Source of the DNA: Mytilus trossulus
Lineage: Eukaryota; Mollusca; Bivalvia; Mytilida; Mytilidae
DNA: 64,000 nt
Assembly (NCBI RefSeq): GCF_036588685.1
Contig: NC_086375.1
Span: 52,522,955-52,586,954, forward strand
Direction of reading: 5' to 3'
Shown here in pieces: positions 46,060-60,100 of the stretch (its first letter is position 1; each line of letters begins with the position of its first letter). The position numbers were made by a program, and so were the translations under genes. The notes below the pieces were generated by a model. It was given only the letters and a program-made list of their open reading frames with translations, was not told the DNA's origin and did no database searches.

Positions 46060-47290
46060 ACAGTCCAACCACTTCGAGTACTCAGTATGAATTTTCAATC
46101 GTGAGTAACAAGACTTGATGAAATAATATACTCATTGAAACCGGATGTAATCTATGGTACTGAAACCTGGTTTCCAAGTGATATACCAGCATATGAATAT
46201 ATTTCACCATCCAAAACACAATCTACACTAAATAACAGGAAATATGGCTATGGAGGTGTGCTACTCTAACATGTCTAACACAATCACTAACACACTGACT
46301 TATCAAATGTGCTTGAACTAGACACAGATCATGCGAATCAATAAAAAAAAATAACCACCTATCTTGGAGCTTACCATCAGATGAAGAGGAATTTTTAGAA
46401 TACAGTTAGTACCTCACTAAATAGGATATGCATCATATTCAGTGCAAATATCATGTTTAGTGGCGATTTCAATTTAGGCAATATTGACTGGTCAGATTCA
46501 TCAGTAATACCTAGCAAACCAGATCCTTCTCTTCATCAACGCCTATTACACATTTTACAAGATCACACAGGTAGTTGACAAACGAACAAGAAATGACCGC
46601 ACACTTAATCTATACTGTGCATGGCAAATACTTCGTAGAAATATTGCCACTTCTAGGAGACAATAACATAATTTTCAGTGATATTATAACTTCCACTTCG
46701 GTCACCTCACAAGGTATTTAAAAGAAAGCAGACAGGGAACAATTAAAAAAAATGAAAGAAACCGTACACTCATATGGGAGAACTTGAAAAAATAAATAAA
46801 TGAGATGAACAAAGTATATACAAAGAACAAACATGATGGTTATCATATTAAACCAAATTAAACCAAAGTAAAACACCATGACAGAAAGAGATGAGAAATC
46901 ATCACCTACTGGAAAAATATTGAAAACATGATATATGACGTTGAGATACAATAACCTGAGAATCAGAGATGCAACAAATGACCTAGCTAAAAAAAAAAAA
47001 GAAGCTTTTCGTACATAAAAAGCGAAAACAATTGAAAAAAATGGTATTGCACTAGTCCAAATAATTATGAAGTCTTGAAAGGCTATTATATATTTTTCTT
47101 TGACGCCTTAGCCTTTCAAGACGTCATAATTATTGGACTAGTATTGCACCTCTTCGAAATGAAGGTTTACTATATACAGATCATTTGAAGAAAAGAAAAA
47201 AGATATCAAACGAACAATTCAATCAGCTTTTACAATGAGTGTTTGAAGGAGAAACACAACAAAGAAATTCTCCATGACGCTTTATGACAA
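46060..47290 (+). pseudogene. Degenerate LINE, endonuclease region and linker
   Basis: Scattered over several frames: LRVLSMNFQS (46070-46100), then KPDVIYGTETWFPSDIPAYE (about 46140-46195) and KYGYGGVLL, then NIMFSGDFNLGNIDW (about 46450-46495), both hallmarks of the AP-type LINE endonuclease. RTRNDRTLNLYCAW, LGDNNIIFSDI and, after a MITE insertion, APLRNEGLLYTDHL follow in LINE order. Many stops and frameshifts; no intact domain. It differs from the 37.2-kb copy, so two LINE relics are present. Confidence 0.7.
47053..47140. mobile_element. 88-bp hairpin MITE inserted in the LINE relic
   Basis: TAGTCCAAATAATTATGA at the left and its near-complement ending ATTGGACTA at 47140 form arms of about 35 bp including GTCTTGAAAGGCTA. 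A perfect 9-bp target-site duplication GTATTGCAC flanks it (47044-47052, 47141-47149). Removing one copy plus the hairpin restores LINE reading across K-N-G-I-A-P-L. A 9-bp duplication suggests a Mutator-like transposase. Confidence 0.88.
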
Positions 47291-48075
47291 ATACCTACAT
47301 GTTTAATCTGTATCTTGTTTTTATCTTATAATAAAAAAAAACCATGAAAACTATTACTATCATATATTAATTATAAAAAAAATATGCTCAAGGACGATGT
47401 ATGACGAAATAAGCAATGAAAGTGCCTTAAAACCATGATCGAATTTTAAGTATCAACAATACTGTTAAACCATGCATGCGCCAAAATGAAATCATCAACC
47501 AGAATATGTTTGGTTTTTTGTATATAAAAAGGAGATGAAGAACCGCTTACAACAAAACACAAAGGTTATCTATACTCAGGAATACAGGGCGATATCATGA
47601 GAGGGTAATTTGTATCTGCTATAATTCCAAAGTTTACTATCCACAGCAGCAAGGATTTCTATACAAATCCTTGACAGCAGTCACTGTTATAAACATGACA
47701 TAATCATCTGGGAAAATTGGAGTGCTAAAAAAAATCCAGTCCCCAAGAACTTTGTTTATAAATAAACGCTCACATTAAATCTGTGTTGAAAAAGTGTGCT
47801 ATTATAAATGTGCTCCATTCCACCATTAATCATGGTGGTGCTCCAATTAAGGAGAAAGGAAGAAGATATAGAGCGAACATACATTGTCATGTTTATTTAG
47901 CGAGGCTCTACATATCTTTGTTGTTTTATTTAAACTTTTATTAAATAGTCTATACGAACACTGAATATATTCTGATAATTCATACACTTTCAATGACTTT
48001 CAAGTGAGGTCGGTCTATATTTCATTTTAATATTTTCGACAGCCAGTTATCTCCCCTTTTATTTACATCCGGGAA
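47291..48075. other. Spacer upstream of CCDC39
   Basis: AT-rich; possibly further decayed LINE sequence, but I cannot read any domain in it. Confidence 0.4.
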
Positions 48076-48079
48076 ACTT

Positions 48080-48092
48080 GTCTCCAAGCAAT
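48080..48092 (+). promoter_or_regulatory. Degenerate X-box-like (RFX) site upstream of CCDC39
   Basis: GTCTCC A AGCAAT lies 50 bp before the ATG at 48142. It resembles the X-box pattern GTNRCC N(0-3) RGYAAC with one mismatch in each half. CCDC39 and other axonemal genes are known RFX/FOXJ1 targets, which raises the prior. Direct evidence is weak. Confidence 0.3.
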
Positions 48093-48141
48093 CTGAAACA
48101 TTCCAGCATTTCGGCGGAGTTTTTCTGCCTCTTGCATCAAA

Positions 48142-51100
48142 ATGAGTCGAGGGACGAACAGTATATTAAGTGAAATAGAATGGGATGAAGGGCTAAGTAT
48201 GCCAGTCGCTAATGCCGACAATAAGGCATTAGAAGACAAGGTAATTGCTTGTGTTCACAATGTTTTTGAAAAAAGGGGGAGGTATTTTCGTTCTATTTGT
48301 TCGTATATCCTTCCAATTAAGACCATCAAGTAATTTACAAATTAAATACAGTATCTGTAAATGTATTTTGTGTCTTTTTATAAGCACAAACTATAAAGGC
48401 AGTGAATTAACTTCACAGTAACGATCTGTCATTAAAAGTCCATGAGTCAACTATTATATTGAATTATCTGAATAAAACCAAAACATTAACTATTAAGATA
48501 TGACAGAAGCAAAGTGTCATTTGTGAAAATGAAGTTGATAGTTTGTTTAAGGTTCATCACAACAAATGGACAAATATGGCTGTATTAACATGCCAAAAAC
48601 TACTCTGAAATTAGACTTGCCCAGTGGCGGATCCAGAGGGGGGTTCCGGGGGTGCAAACCCCCCTTTTATTTGGGCCGATCAATGCATTTGTATCAAACA
48701 TATGTTTTGCACCCCCCCCTTTGCCCTGGGTTAGCACCCCCCCTTTCGAAAATTCCTGCATCCGCCCCTGCTTACCTGTGAAGTTGGAAAGTTTTAATGT
48801 CTGACATCCACTAGATATAAAAAAGTTAAATGCATTTTGTGTTTCAGAAAGATGAAATCTCTTTTTGATTTTGATGGGCATTTTTTTTATACTGGCTTAC
48901 ATCCACTTTTTTTTTACTTTGACAGAAACATGTAGATGACTCATTGGCAATTGGTTTTTTCTTGTGTGAAACTCAATTCTTGTTCAACTACATGGCAATA
49001 AAGAAGCCCAATTACAGGCAATTAGGGATGATTGTTTCAACATAAAAAGGATTGAAATATCTTTGTTAAGATTTAAAAAATTCTATGCATTGATCATGTC
49101 TCTCTAAAAGTCAAATAAAGCAAGTATTATGACTCTAATTGATTTCCCTTGACAAATAAGGGCCCTTATCAGGGGCGTAGCTAGAAAGAAACAATGTGCA
49201 AGCAAAAAATTTTGTGACCCTTTTATGCAGGAAATTGGTTTTTTTTTCGGTTTTCGGTCATAGAACAGTTGAAAGAGGAGTTACATGTAGATAGGACTTA
49301 TAAACAATTTATGAATGTAAAACTATTCATAAAGCTTCTGCATGAATAGAGTAAATCATGGTTAATTGAAAACATAAACTTCACATTTTTTCTGATACAG
49401 AATTTATTCAAAATTGTCCAAAATCTGCTCTTCGGGTCTTGGCAGAAACGAGCTTCTCTATTTATTTGTCAATATTCACACTGAAATCCCGATGAATATG
49501 CAGTAATGCTAGCGATGATAATTACCGGTCATTGTTCATTGTTGATCGTACATTTGATTTGAGCAGACGTACATTTTTTTTAGTACACTGAAAGATCTCC
49601 ACGGTAGCACTCGCGAGAAGTTATAAACCAGTGTACGTCTTCGCCATCCAGCGACCTCCCAATTGAATTCGTCAAAATTACATACCAGGTCAGTTTCGTA
49701 TGTCTCATGCAATGTTGAGATTTGTTCGTTTGTTATATTTCCTACAAAACGAGAAAGCGATGTTCTGATAATACCAGACGCGACTCCACTCTCCGGTTCT
49801 ATATCATATGGTCTATAAACGCAAAATATAATGAGACTTTCCAATACTGTTTTGGCGTGTTTGCAGGCCATGATGAGTGGCTTTGGTAGTCCGTCGAACA
49901 CATCGCCGTGGCATAATTTCAACGATATTGAAGGGTTCTGATAAATCTAATGCCGATTGCCAATTTGGTACATCTCATTCCAAAGAGATCAATTGTACTT
50001 TGTAAAATGTGCTCCGAAACTGCATGTATTAGACTTAGTATAACACATGAAATTCAAATCTTAGTTACTGTCCGATTTTGTCATGCATGATCTCAATAAA
50101 CATTTCTATTTTGAAACCAAATGCCGTTATTTAATGACATTTCATCAATTAAAAAAGTGACAACATAGGTGTTTCCTTTAAAATATAATTTATAAATTTT
50201 TAATTTCGCAATATTTTTTTTTGCTTGCCGAACCGATGTGCACGCAACTGCGTGTTAGCGTATATGGAGCTACGCGCCTGCTTATTTCATTTTTATTTCT
50301 ATTTTGTCATTGCCGTGCAGATGCCTTTGGTAAAACAGATGACATGAATTTTAGTAAACTCATAACTATTTTACACTTGTAAACATATTTTATAGTGAAC
50401 TCACTGTGTCAGGACACTTCAAACTGGGTCTTATCATAGATGTTTCAAATTTTTACATCAATTGATGAGAAAAAAATGGAAACTTCGTATTAAATAACTG
50501 AGAGATAAATATTCGTAAAATAATGCATAATCATGAGATACATACTTGCTAACCTCTGACCTATTGAGATATAATTATAATATAAAACTATTCTGTAATT
50601 TTTTTTTAAATAATAAAAATTATTCAATAAATATGAAATATGTTTATCCCCCCATTGAACTATCTTTTAAGTATTTGTATATTCTAATGCAGGAAATCCT
50701 TTTCATAGATATAGGAAGATGTGGTGTGAGTGCCAATGAGACAACTCTCCATCCAAATAACAATTTAAAAATTAAACCATTATAGGTTAAAGTACGGCCT
50801 TCAACACGGAGCCATTTCAACCCTATTTCAAGGGTGAAGGAGCTGTGGCAAGTTGTTTTGATTGCTTGTCAATTTTAAGTCTGCTCTATGAAAAAAAGAC
50901 TTATAATCAGAAATGGCACTAGTTGTTTTGCCTAAAAAAGGGCATAATTATATTTATACTACATCCATTACTTTATTTTAGGTACAAGTCAAGCAAAGAA
51001 ATATTGTAGCCTTCACAAATGAACTTGAAGAGATTGAGGATCGTGTGCATGCTATGTCTGAACATCTCAAAAATGTTAGACAAGAGCTTACACATACACA

Positions 51101-54100
51101 GGTTTGTAATACATGTAAACTTGCTTATAATGTGTTCATTGTTCATTTGAAGAAATTGTGCTCATTGGACATTCTATACATGTAAAATTTGCATCCTTAA
51201 ATATGTTATATACACATGTGAATTAATTTGGTCTAAAGGTGAACATTAAAGCCAATAGTTTCATTTGTTTGTTGCCTCTTTGAATTTTGTTCATGATCAG
51301 TATATAATTTATTGATTTGCACTAACTGAAACAGGAAGATTGAATTTATTCATGAATATTTTAGTTTTTTTCCTGTGCAATTACTTCCTTTTTCTTTCTT
51401 TTCTTACAAATTTGTTTTATTCAATATTGTACATAACAAGTAGACTGGCACAATACATGTATGCTTATGCAAAGATATACCGAATTGCATATTCATATCA
51501 AAGAAATTATAATTCAAAACAAAAAGAGAATATACAATGTATAATAGTATACCAATAGATTAAACATAAAATTATACAATAATAAAAGAATGAAAAATCC
51601 AAGTGTGTTGTGCATGCCAGTGAATGAAGACCACATGAAAACTCCAAGACTTCTTTTTTTTAACTTCTCTTGTCAATAATGCATATTTTGTTTAGGTTCT
51701 TTGAAATGTTTGAGTTCCCGTTTAATTTGGTTCAATTATCAGAATTAAATTTTAAACCTGATTTATGAAGTTAAAAAAATGTATTCTACAACAGGAATGA
51801 CATCAAAATGTAATGTAATTATACTGACTATTGTATATTAAAGGGCCTCGTTGGTGCCAGAAAGAAAGAGATTGAAACTGAAGATCATCTCCTAAGAATT
51901 GCTGAGCGTGAAGAAGGTAGACTGAAACAGGAAATACAGAAACTTAGTAAAGAAGTGGAAGAATTGAAGGAAAAGAAAAATATGTTTGAGGTGATTTACA
52001 ATGTATTTCACATCACAGAAAAATGTGAAAATGAAGATATCCTGTCTTATTTCAGAGTCAATTTTCAAAGTTTTAATTTGGACAAAATTGCACATAAACC
52101 AAAGAAACATGACATTAAGAAGAAAGTTTAGTAATGTTATGTTTCCAATTTGATTTAAGCATCTTACAAATGAGCTGTACTATGAGACACCACCAGGCGC
52201 TGTCAAGTATGTGTTTTGACATACACTATATTTATGCTGACACATTTTCCCTGCTGATACACATAATTAATATGGCTTCTAACTAAAGATCTATTTGGAG
52301 CTAATGTGTTTAGAGACCTCTTTTGTCAGTACACGTTTCCAATATTGTCTAAGCTGTCAAAGACTACAAGTACATGATCACATCTTGATTTGCTACATAT
52401 TTAAAGGGAATTAATCCATGAAAATGTAGATGAGTTTAAACTGTAGACAAAAATTGACTGATATTTGATGTGGTTTCTTTTCTTTTCTGTTAGAACAATA
52501 TCTTCAAACAAACACAGAAGTTAGAAGAGATGAAATCCCAGATGAACTGGGACCAACAAGCTTTGGAGGCATGGTTAGAAGAATCTGCTCGTAAAGATGA
52601 GGATTCAATGGCCATACAGAAATATACCAGACATGATGAGAGTAAAATAAAGGTAACTACCAGTATTCTGTTTATGTTTAAATTCACATTTGATAGAAAT
52701 TCATATCAAACACTGATAAATTTATTACAAATAACAAATACTGAATATAATTTATTTTTATGTAATAAAATTGAGAATGGAAATGGGGAATGTGTCAAAG
52801 AGACAACAACCCGACTAAATAAAAAAACAACAGCAGAAGGTCACCAACAGGTCTTCAATGTAGCGAGAAATTCCCGCACCCGGAGGCGTCCTTCAGCTGG
52901 CCCCTAAACAAATATGTACTAGTTCAGTGATAATGAACGCCATACTAATTTCCAAAACAGTTACATATGATTCACAATTGGTTATCTTTATTGTGTAAAT
53001 AAAAAATAAGATGAATTACAAGGAAAAAAATGAATTTGTGTGAATTTTATATTGAGAATGATTTATATTTGTAGGAACTGTCCTTAAGAATGGAAAGATT
53101 AACAGATGAAAATCACAGCAAAAGAAAAGTTCTAGACCATGAGACAACACAAACACTTACTGCCCAGATAGAACTTGACAAAACAGCTGAAGACTTTAGG
53201 ACTGCTCACCAGGAAAGACAAGAAATTATTCAGCAATGGGAAAATACCTTAGAACAGATGCAAAGACGTGACAAAGAAATGGATTTGTTAGCAGCTGTAA
53301 GTATTATCTTAAATAACCTTGTTATGATTAGCAGTTATATTTTTCCTAGCCAGGACAATGGTTATGACAGACTTAAATTTTTTTACCATTTATACCTCAT
53401 TTTGACAAGAACATTTTTTATTGTTGAGGAAAATACAGTGCAGACATGCTAAATTATACAGATATTTTTTAACTATATTTTTTTCTAATTTGTAATTCTT
53501 TAATCTATGATAACCTTTTTGTATTTTAACTTAAAAGCTAATAATTCTGACTGTGCTCTTATAAAAAGTTCAAGTTATTCTCACTTTTTTTCAAGATTTT
53601 ATCATATATATTCTTTCAGCAACTAGCCAGAGTTAAAGGTGAAGTAAGAAAGAGGGAGGAAGCAATAAAAGAAAAACAACAGTTTCTTGAGAATGAATTA
53701 GAGAATAATAGAGAACAGGAGAAGAAGATCTCCATAGCTGAGAGAATAGCAGCAAAGACGAGGATTGATCTGCAGGAGGCTGAGACACAGAGAATACAGT
53801 TTAGTGATGAGGTATATAGGTTCAAAAATATATAAAAAAAAGTCTGTAATTTAAATTTTTTTCATTCTCAAAAATGACTTATAAATTCAAATTTTGTATC
53901 TTATTTCTTCTAATAGGATTACATTTCCGTACAATGAGGGAAGTTAAATTAATTTGGTTTTCAGTTATTATTATAAGCTATCTGTAATATTAGAGTTAAA
54001 AAAAATGATACATGTTTTGTTATGTGTTTACAGTTAGATGCATTGAAGAGAACAGTTGATCGTACTGCCACTGATCTCGAGGTTACAAGGTCACAGGTAT

Positions 54101-57100
54101 CTCAGTTAAAGAAAGATGTTGGAGACAAAACTGTCAAGTAAGTATTTTTAACTTTATTTGTATACACCTTAAAACCATAGTTCTATCAATAGATGTAGGA
54201 AGATGTGGTGTGAGTGCCAATTTGACAACTCTCCGTCCAAATAACAATTTATAAAAGTAAACCAGTATAGGGGGGTCAAACTCTTTAATTGTTTTCACAT
54301 AGGCGGTAATGGTAACGTTTTTTCCTGTAGCTCAGTCCATATCGTTAACTTGGATATGTATGATAGCTCGTTTCGAAGCTGTGACATTTTCACATATATG
54401 TGGTTAAATTTTCGGGGTACGAAGTGAGATTACTTTTTCCGTAAATTAGCAAACCCCGAACATCCTTTTGTGATGCGGCTCCTTGTTGTAAAATATCCCC
54501 TTTTTAACACAATAAGTTCTTTGAAAATTTAATACTTTGAACACATTCAATAGCTCCATAGTTTTTACACATTTATTCTATGTTCCTCTACTTTCCTAAT
54601 CACCACAAATAATTAAGTTCAGTCATTTGCTAAAAATAGAAACATGTCCAATTTCACTACACAGAATTTTTTTCTTTACACGTGACTTTTTAAGTTCCTC
54701 ATTTCAAGGCGCATTAGGGATGTTATCCCAGGTCAATGTACATCCTTCAACACGGAGCCTTGGCTTACACGTAATAACGATCTATATAGGGCCCCAATAT
54801 TAATAGTGTAAAACCATGCAAACAGGAAAACCAACACTCTAATCTATATAAAAAACAAGAAACAACATATAAATTACTGAATCAAACAACAACTACTGTA
54901 CATAAGATTCCTGACTTAGGACAGGTGCAAACATTTACAGCAGGATTAAACGTTTTAATGGTACCAAACCTTCTCCCTTTTTCAGAAACAATAGTAAAAC
55001 ATCACAACATAGAAAAAACATGATAAAATATCAATTGGAAGGCTTAACTTTGTCTACATGTAAAAACAAAAAAAATCATGGTCAGAGATGCAAGGTTCAA
55101 TGACAACAATACAAAACTTGACAAATTGAAATTGAGATTTTTGTAATTTGTGTGTTAATATCTGGATTTTGTATAAATTGCAGTAAAAAGAAAATCAAAA
55201 TAGTAGAATTTGTTGTTCTGGAAGTATTTAACTGTGTTTTACGTTTTTTCATGATAACTTGTATCTTACTTGATATATTTTAGGCTACAACAAGCAAAAG
55301 AATTAAGAGAAACACTTATAGAAAAATTAAAAATAGCTACTGAATCCACCCTGAGTGCTGAAGAAAGAGCTGCTCGTATGGATGAGATGTTACAAGAGGA
55401 AGAAAAAAGACAACATGCCATTGATGCTGAATTAAAACATTTACGGGATCTTCAGTTTAGAAAGACCGAAGAACTTCATTCTTGTAAAGTGAAAGAGAGA
55501 AACACAGAAGCTGAAATTCAGGTAAATAATAAAAAAAACTATACAAATATTGACAGAAAAGGGACATTTTCAAACAATAGGTTGTTTTTTCACATTTTAT
55601 ATGCCACTGCTGGTGGATGTTTCGTCCCCGAGGGTATCACCAGCCCAGTAGTCAGCACTTCGGTGTTGACATGAATATCAATTTTGTGGTCATTTTTATA
55701 AATTTTCTGTATACAAAACTTTGAATTTTTTCGAAAAACTAAGGATTTTCTTACCCCAGGAGTAGATTACCTTAGCCGTATTTGGCACAACTTTTTGGAA
55801 TTTTGGGTCCTCAATGCTCTTCAACTTTGTATTTGTTTGGCTTTTTTAACTATTTTGATCTGAGCGTCACTGATGAGTCTTATGTAGACAAAACGCGCGT
55901 CTGGCGTATAAAATTATAATCCTGGTATTTTTGATAACTAATTATATCTCAAAAATAAAACCAAATACAGGCAATAATGCTATTGTGATAAAGATAAAAG
56001 AGTTATATGAAATTCAATATTCAAAAGATCATTAATTTTATGTAATCTTTATTCTGTTAAAAAAATTACACAATCCACTCATTTGCACTCTCATTACATT
56101 GCAAATTACCCCTATGTATACATTCACGATTTGGTGACCAAGTTGAATATTATTTATAACACAGTTTTTGTTCTAATGGATAATAACTGTTATATATAAA
56201 TATAATTTTTTTAAATATATGTATTACTTCAATTCTGTTTCTGTGCATTTGCAGGGAAGTCAAGCAGCTGTCAAAAACCTCAACAGTAAAGTTGGCAAAC
56301 TAGACACAGATTCATTGAAACAACAAGAAATCATTTACAATCAAGATTTTGCTGTACAGCAGTTAGAAAGACGAATTAACAGGTTGAAAGGGGAGAGAAG
56401 CAATGAAGAAAAAGTGGCACTAGAACAAAAAATAAAAGAATTTACAGAAGACCTAGAACAAAAACAAAATACTCACACGCTCTTAACTTTGCAACTCAAA
56501 AGACTACAGGTGAGAAAATAGGCCTTCAGATAGGACAAAGTTTTCATAAGTTTGTCTCAGTAATTTATTGTAAGAAAATATATCTATTAACCAAATTTCA
56601 AACAATATATCAGACATATTCAAACCTTTGCATAGATAAAGAAATACCAAAGTTAATATCCTTCAAAAGTATAAAATTTCGCATCTTAAAATCTTTTTAC
56701 AAGAGGCATTCGTTTTTGTTTGCTTGTTATACCTTTGTAGTTTGAACGGTTTTAACCTTATGGTGAATATAATAATGACAATACTATATAATTACAACAT
56801 TGTTGCCACTTATACTTACAATTACAAAGAGAAACAGTATTTTTTTTTATTGATGAATGTTTTACTATTTTTCAGGATGACATTAGAAGAGTAAGAAGGG
56901 AACTTGAGAAGAGTGGAGCAGAAAAGGGAGACCTGACCAGTAAGATCGAAGAATTAAACTTATACAATGATAGCTCAGAGAGGGAACTGAAGACTATAAT
57001 TCATGATAAACAGGTAAATATAAATTACTAACAATACTGCTATGCAAATGACTATTTCATGGTAACTTTTCATCACTGAAACTTTAATACTTGAAAATTT

Positions 57101-60100
57101 TAATTATTAATCATTTTTTTGAGTATTGTGAAAAATCATTTGAAGCTCATCCTGTTTAAATTTTGTTAGTATTATTTTTTTAAGAAAAGCTACAATTCTT
57201 TAAACCAAAATGTTCTGAAAAAATAAACATTTACTTTATTCTGTATAATTAAACATACTGTTAACTCTTATCAATTAGTTTGACTAGAATTGACCTGCAG
57301 TAATGCCTCCTGTGCAAAACTAACTTTAATCAAATAGAACATTATTTGTGAAGTCAAAGTCAGTTACACACATATATATTTTCCAACAAAACAAAATTGT
57401 AATTATACGCATAGATAATTGCTATTGGATCAGTTTGTTAACATTTGTATTTCTCTAATTGTGTGTTATCTCTCTTTTTTTCAGGATTTGATGGTTGACC
57501 AAAACATTCTTAAACTAGAATTGAAAAGAATCAGGGAAAATCTAAATGATAGATCTGATGATGTCCTTAGTCAAGAGAAACGTAGACTCCAGCTTGGAAC
57601 TGTAAGTACTTACCAAAACGTAAAATAACAAAAATACCAAACTCAGAGAAAAATCCAAAACAGAGAGTCAATAGTCAAATGGCAAAACCAAATGAGCAAA
57701 CAAATGTCATACTTTTGACTTGGTACAGGCATTTCCTTATGTAGAAAATGGTGGATTAACCTGGATTTACAGCTAGCTAAACCTCTTGCTTGTATGAGAC
57801 AATATATCTGTACTTTTCATTTTTATTTGGATGAACTTTAAACTTGTAAGGGCCATTCTGTAAAGGGTCTATTTCCTCATTTGACTTATAAAATAAGATT
57901 GACATGGTATAGACATCAAATATAACTTCTATAACTGCATTCGTTTAATGCTTTGAAAATTCAAAAGTTTAAAGTTTACTTAGTATTGTAAGAGTTTTAG
58001 ATATACATCTTTTAGACATATTACAGGAACTGTTATTATAATTCATTTGATAAAACAGCAATGTTTTTTTTACATCAGACCTTCGAAATGGGCCATTTAC
58101 TTACTGTTGTTTCTATTGCAGGCCATGAAAGAGAGAAGACAAGAAATAACAATTCACAAAGAAATGTTACAAGCTCAGTACAAAGCTGCAGATGAAGAAA
58201 GACAACAAATCAGTGCTGAGTTACATGAAAGGATCTCTAAAATTGATAAACTGAGGAAACGGTAAAAATCATCAAATGTTTTATGTTGGTTTTTTTTTTT
58301 TTTTTTTAATTTTAGTATTTTTTTTATCAGAAACCATGAAATGATCTTAAATAAGTGATATTTTTTCCTTTCAAGTTCCCTTATATTAAAGTTCCATATT
58401 TCGTCACTGTGACAAATACATGTTCTATTTCAGTGATCCTAGCAAATTAAGGTACACATGTATCTAAGTTCATAGTGAGAACTGTTGTTCATAGAGCAAA
58501 TATATTTTACATCTAAAACTGCTTTAAACTTTACTTTAACTATTTCATAGAGACTAACTTTGATTATGTGTTGCAGTTTGGTCCGGAGATAATCTTTTAA
58601 CTTGATATAATGATGAATAAGACAATAATTTGTTAATTTGTTTTATTATACTTCACGTTAAAATGCCATATTTTGATTGGCTGAGACGAGGGTGTCAATT
58701 TACTCTATCACATGGCTGAGCGGGTGACAATTTTTTTTAATGTTACCCTCTCGTCTAGACCAATCAGAAATCGATTATTCAAAGAACAATGAAGTTGTTT
58801 TTTTCTAATACCCGTAGCGTTGTTATGAACGTGACGTCATAGAAAATACCTTTAAAATAAAATTAATCTGTAAAAGCCAATAATGTTAGGACATTCAGTA
58901 TAATAAATTAAATAACACATAGCTGAGAGGGTGATAGAGCAGATTGGAACCCCTTGAAAAGGCATTGTCAACCTTGGCTTCGCCGCGGTTGACAATGTTT
59001 TCTCGGGGTACCAATCTGCTCTATCACCCTCTCAGCTATGTGTTATTTATATAATGATATTTAGGGCTAGCATATAAAACTAAGATGGATGTAATTTTAC
59101 TTTTACAGATATGAAATATTGATGATATCCATGGCTCCACCAGAGGGAGAAGAGGAGAGATCTCAAGCTTATTATGTCATAAAGGTAAAGAGTTGCACAT
59201 TTTCTGTTAATCTGCAGAATAAGACATTTAACATAAAATTAAAACTCAGATGGACTTATAATAAACATTATGTTATAGTTACTAACCATTTAGAAAATTT
59301 TCTGATTAATTGTTCCAGAGTTATTGAACAATCAAATTTAAGGCAATATTTTTACATACAGCTTCTTATTGATGTATTCTTGAATGGAGGAAACTTTTCA
59401 TTAAACATTATGTTATACTGTGAAAGTACTTTAATTCGTGGGTATCAATTTTCGTGGTTTTAGCAATATTTACCTGTTCGTGGGTTTTTAAATTCGTGGA
59501 TTGTCCTTTTCTTTAAAAAATATAATTGAAAAAATATAGTAACGAAAGTGACAAATAGTCTGGATTGAAGGAAATTGCAAAGTAAACATTGGCGGTGTAA
59601 ATCGTTGTGAAAACACTAACTTATCTAAGATAAAGTGATCAACAGATAAAAGACCATCAAAGGTGTTAATTAGGCCATAAAGATGTCACCTTGAGAAAAC
59701 CGAGACATAAACAAATACTATAAACGTATCTTGATTTGTCAAATAATTCTTATCAAAATCAAGCCCAGCATGAAATTATTATTTCCCATAGTGTACGAGA
59801 ACAATGAGGATATAAAATGAACACTTTATCAAAAATATTTTTATGAGGATTGAAAGATCATATCAGTAGTCAAAACACCGATGAGGATCTTTCCATGTCT
59901 TGATGTTGACATTGGTTGTTTTATTTCGTTGGACACTTAAATTCGTGGATAGAGTCACCCACGAAAACCACGAAAATTGGTACCCCACGAATAAAAGTAC
60001 TTTCACAGTAGTGGGGAACCTCCTTTTGGATTTTTCTGATTTGTCTGTCTAGAGTTGTAGGACTTTAACCAATCGACATAAGTAATTTTTACACATCATA

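Noticed and set aside
52530..52907. 125-codon ORF as an independent gene
   Set aside because: It starts inside CCDC39 exon 4 and reads through the donor at 52653 into a dispersed repeat.
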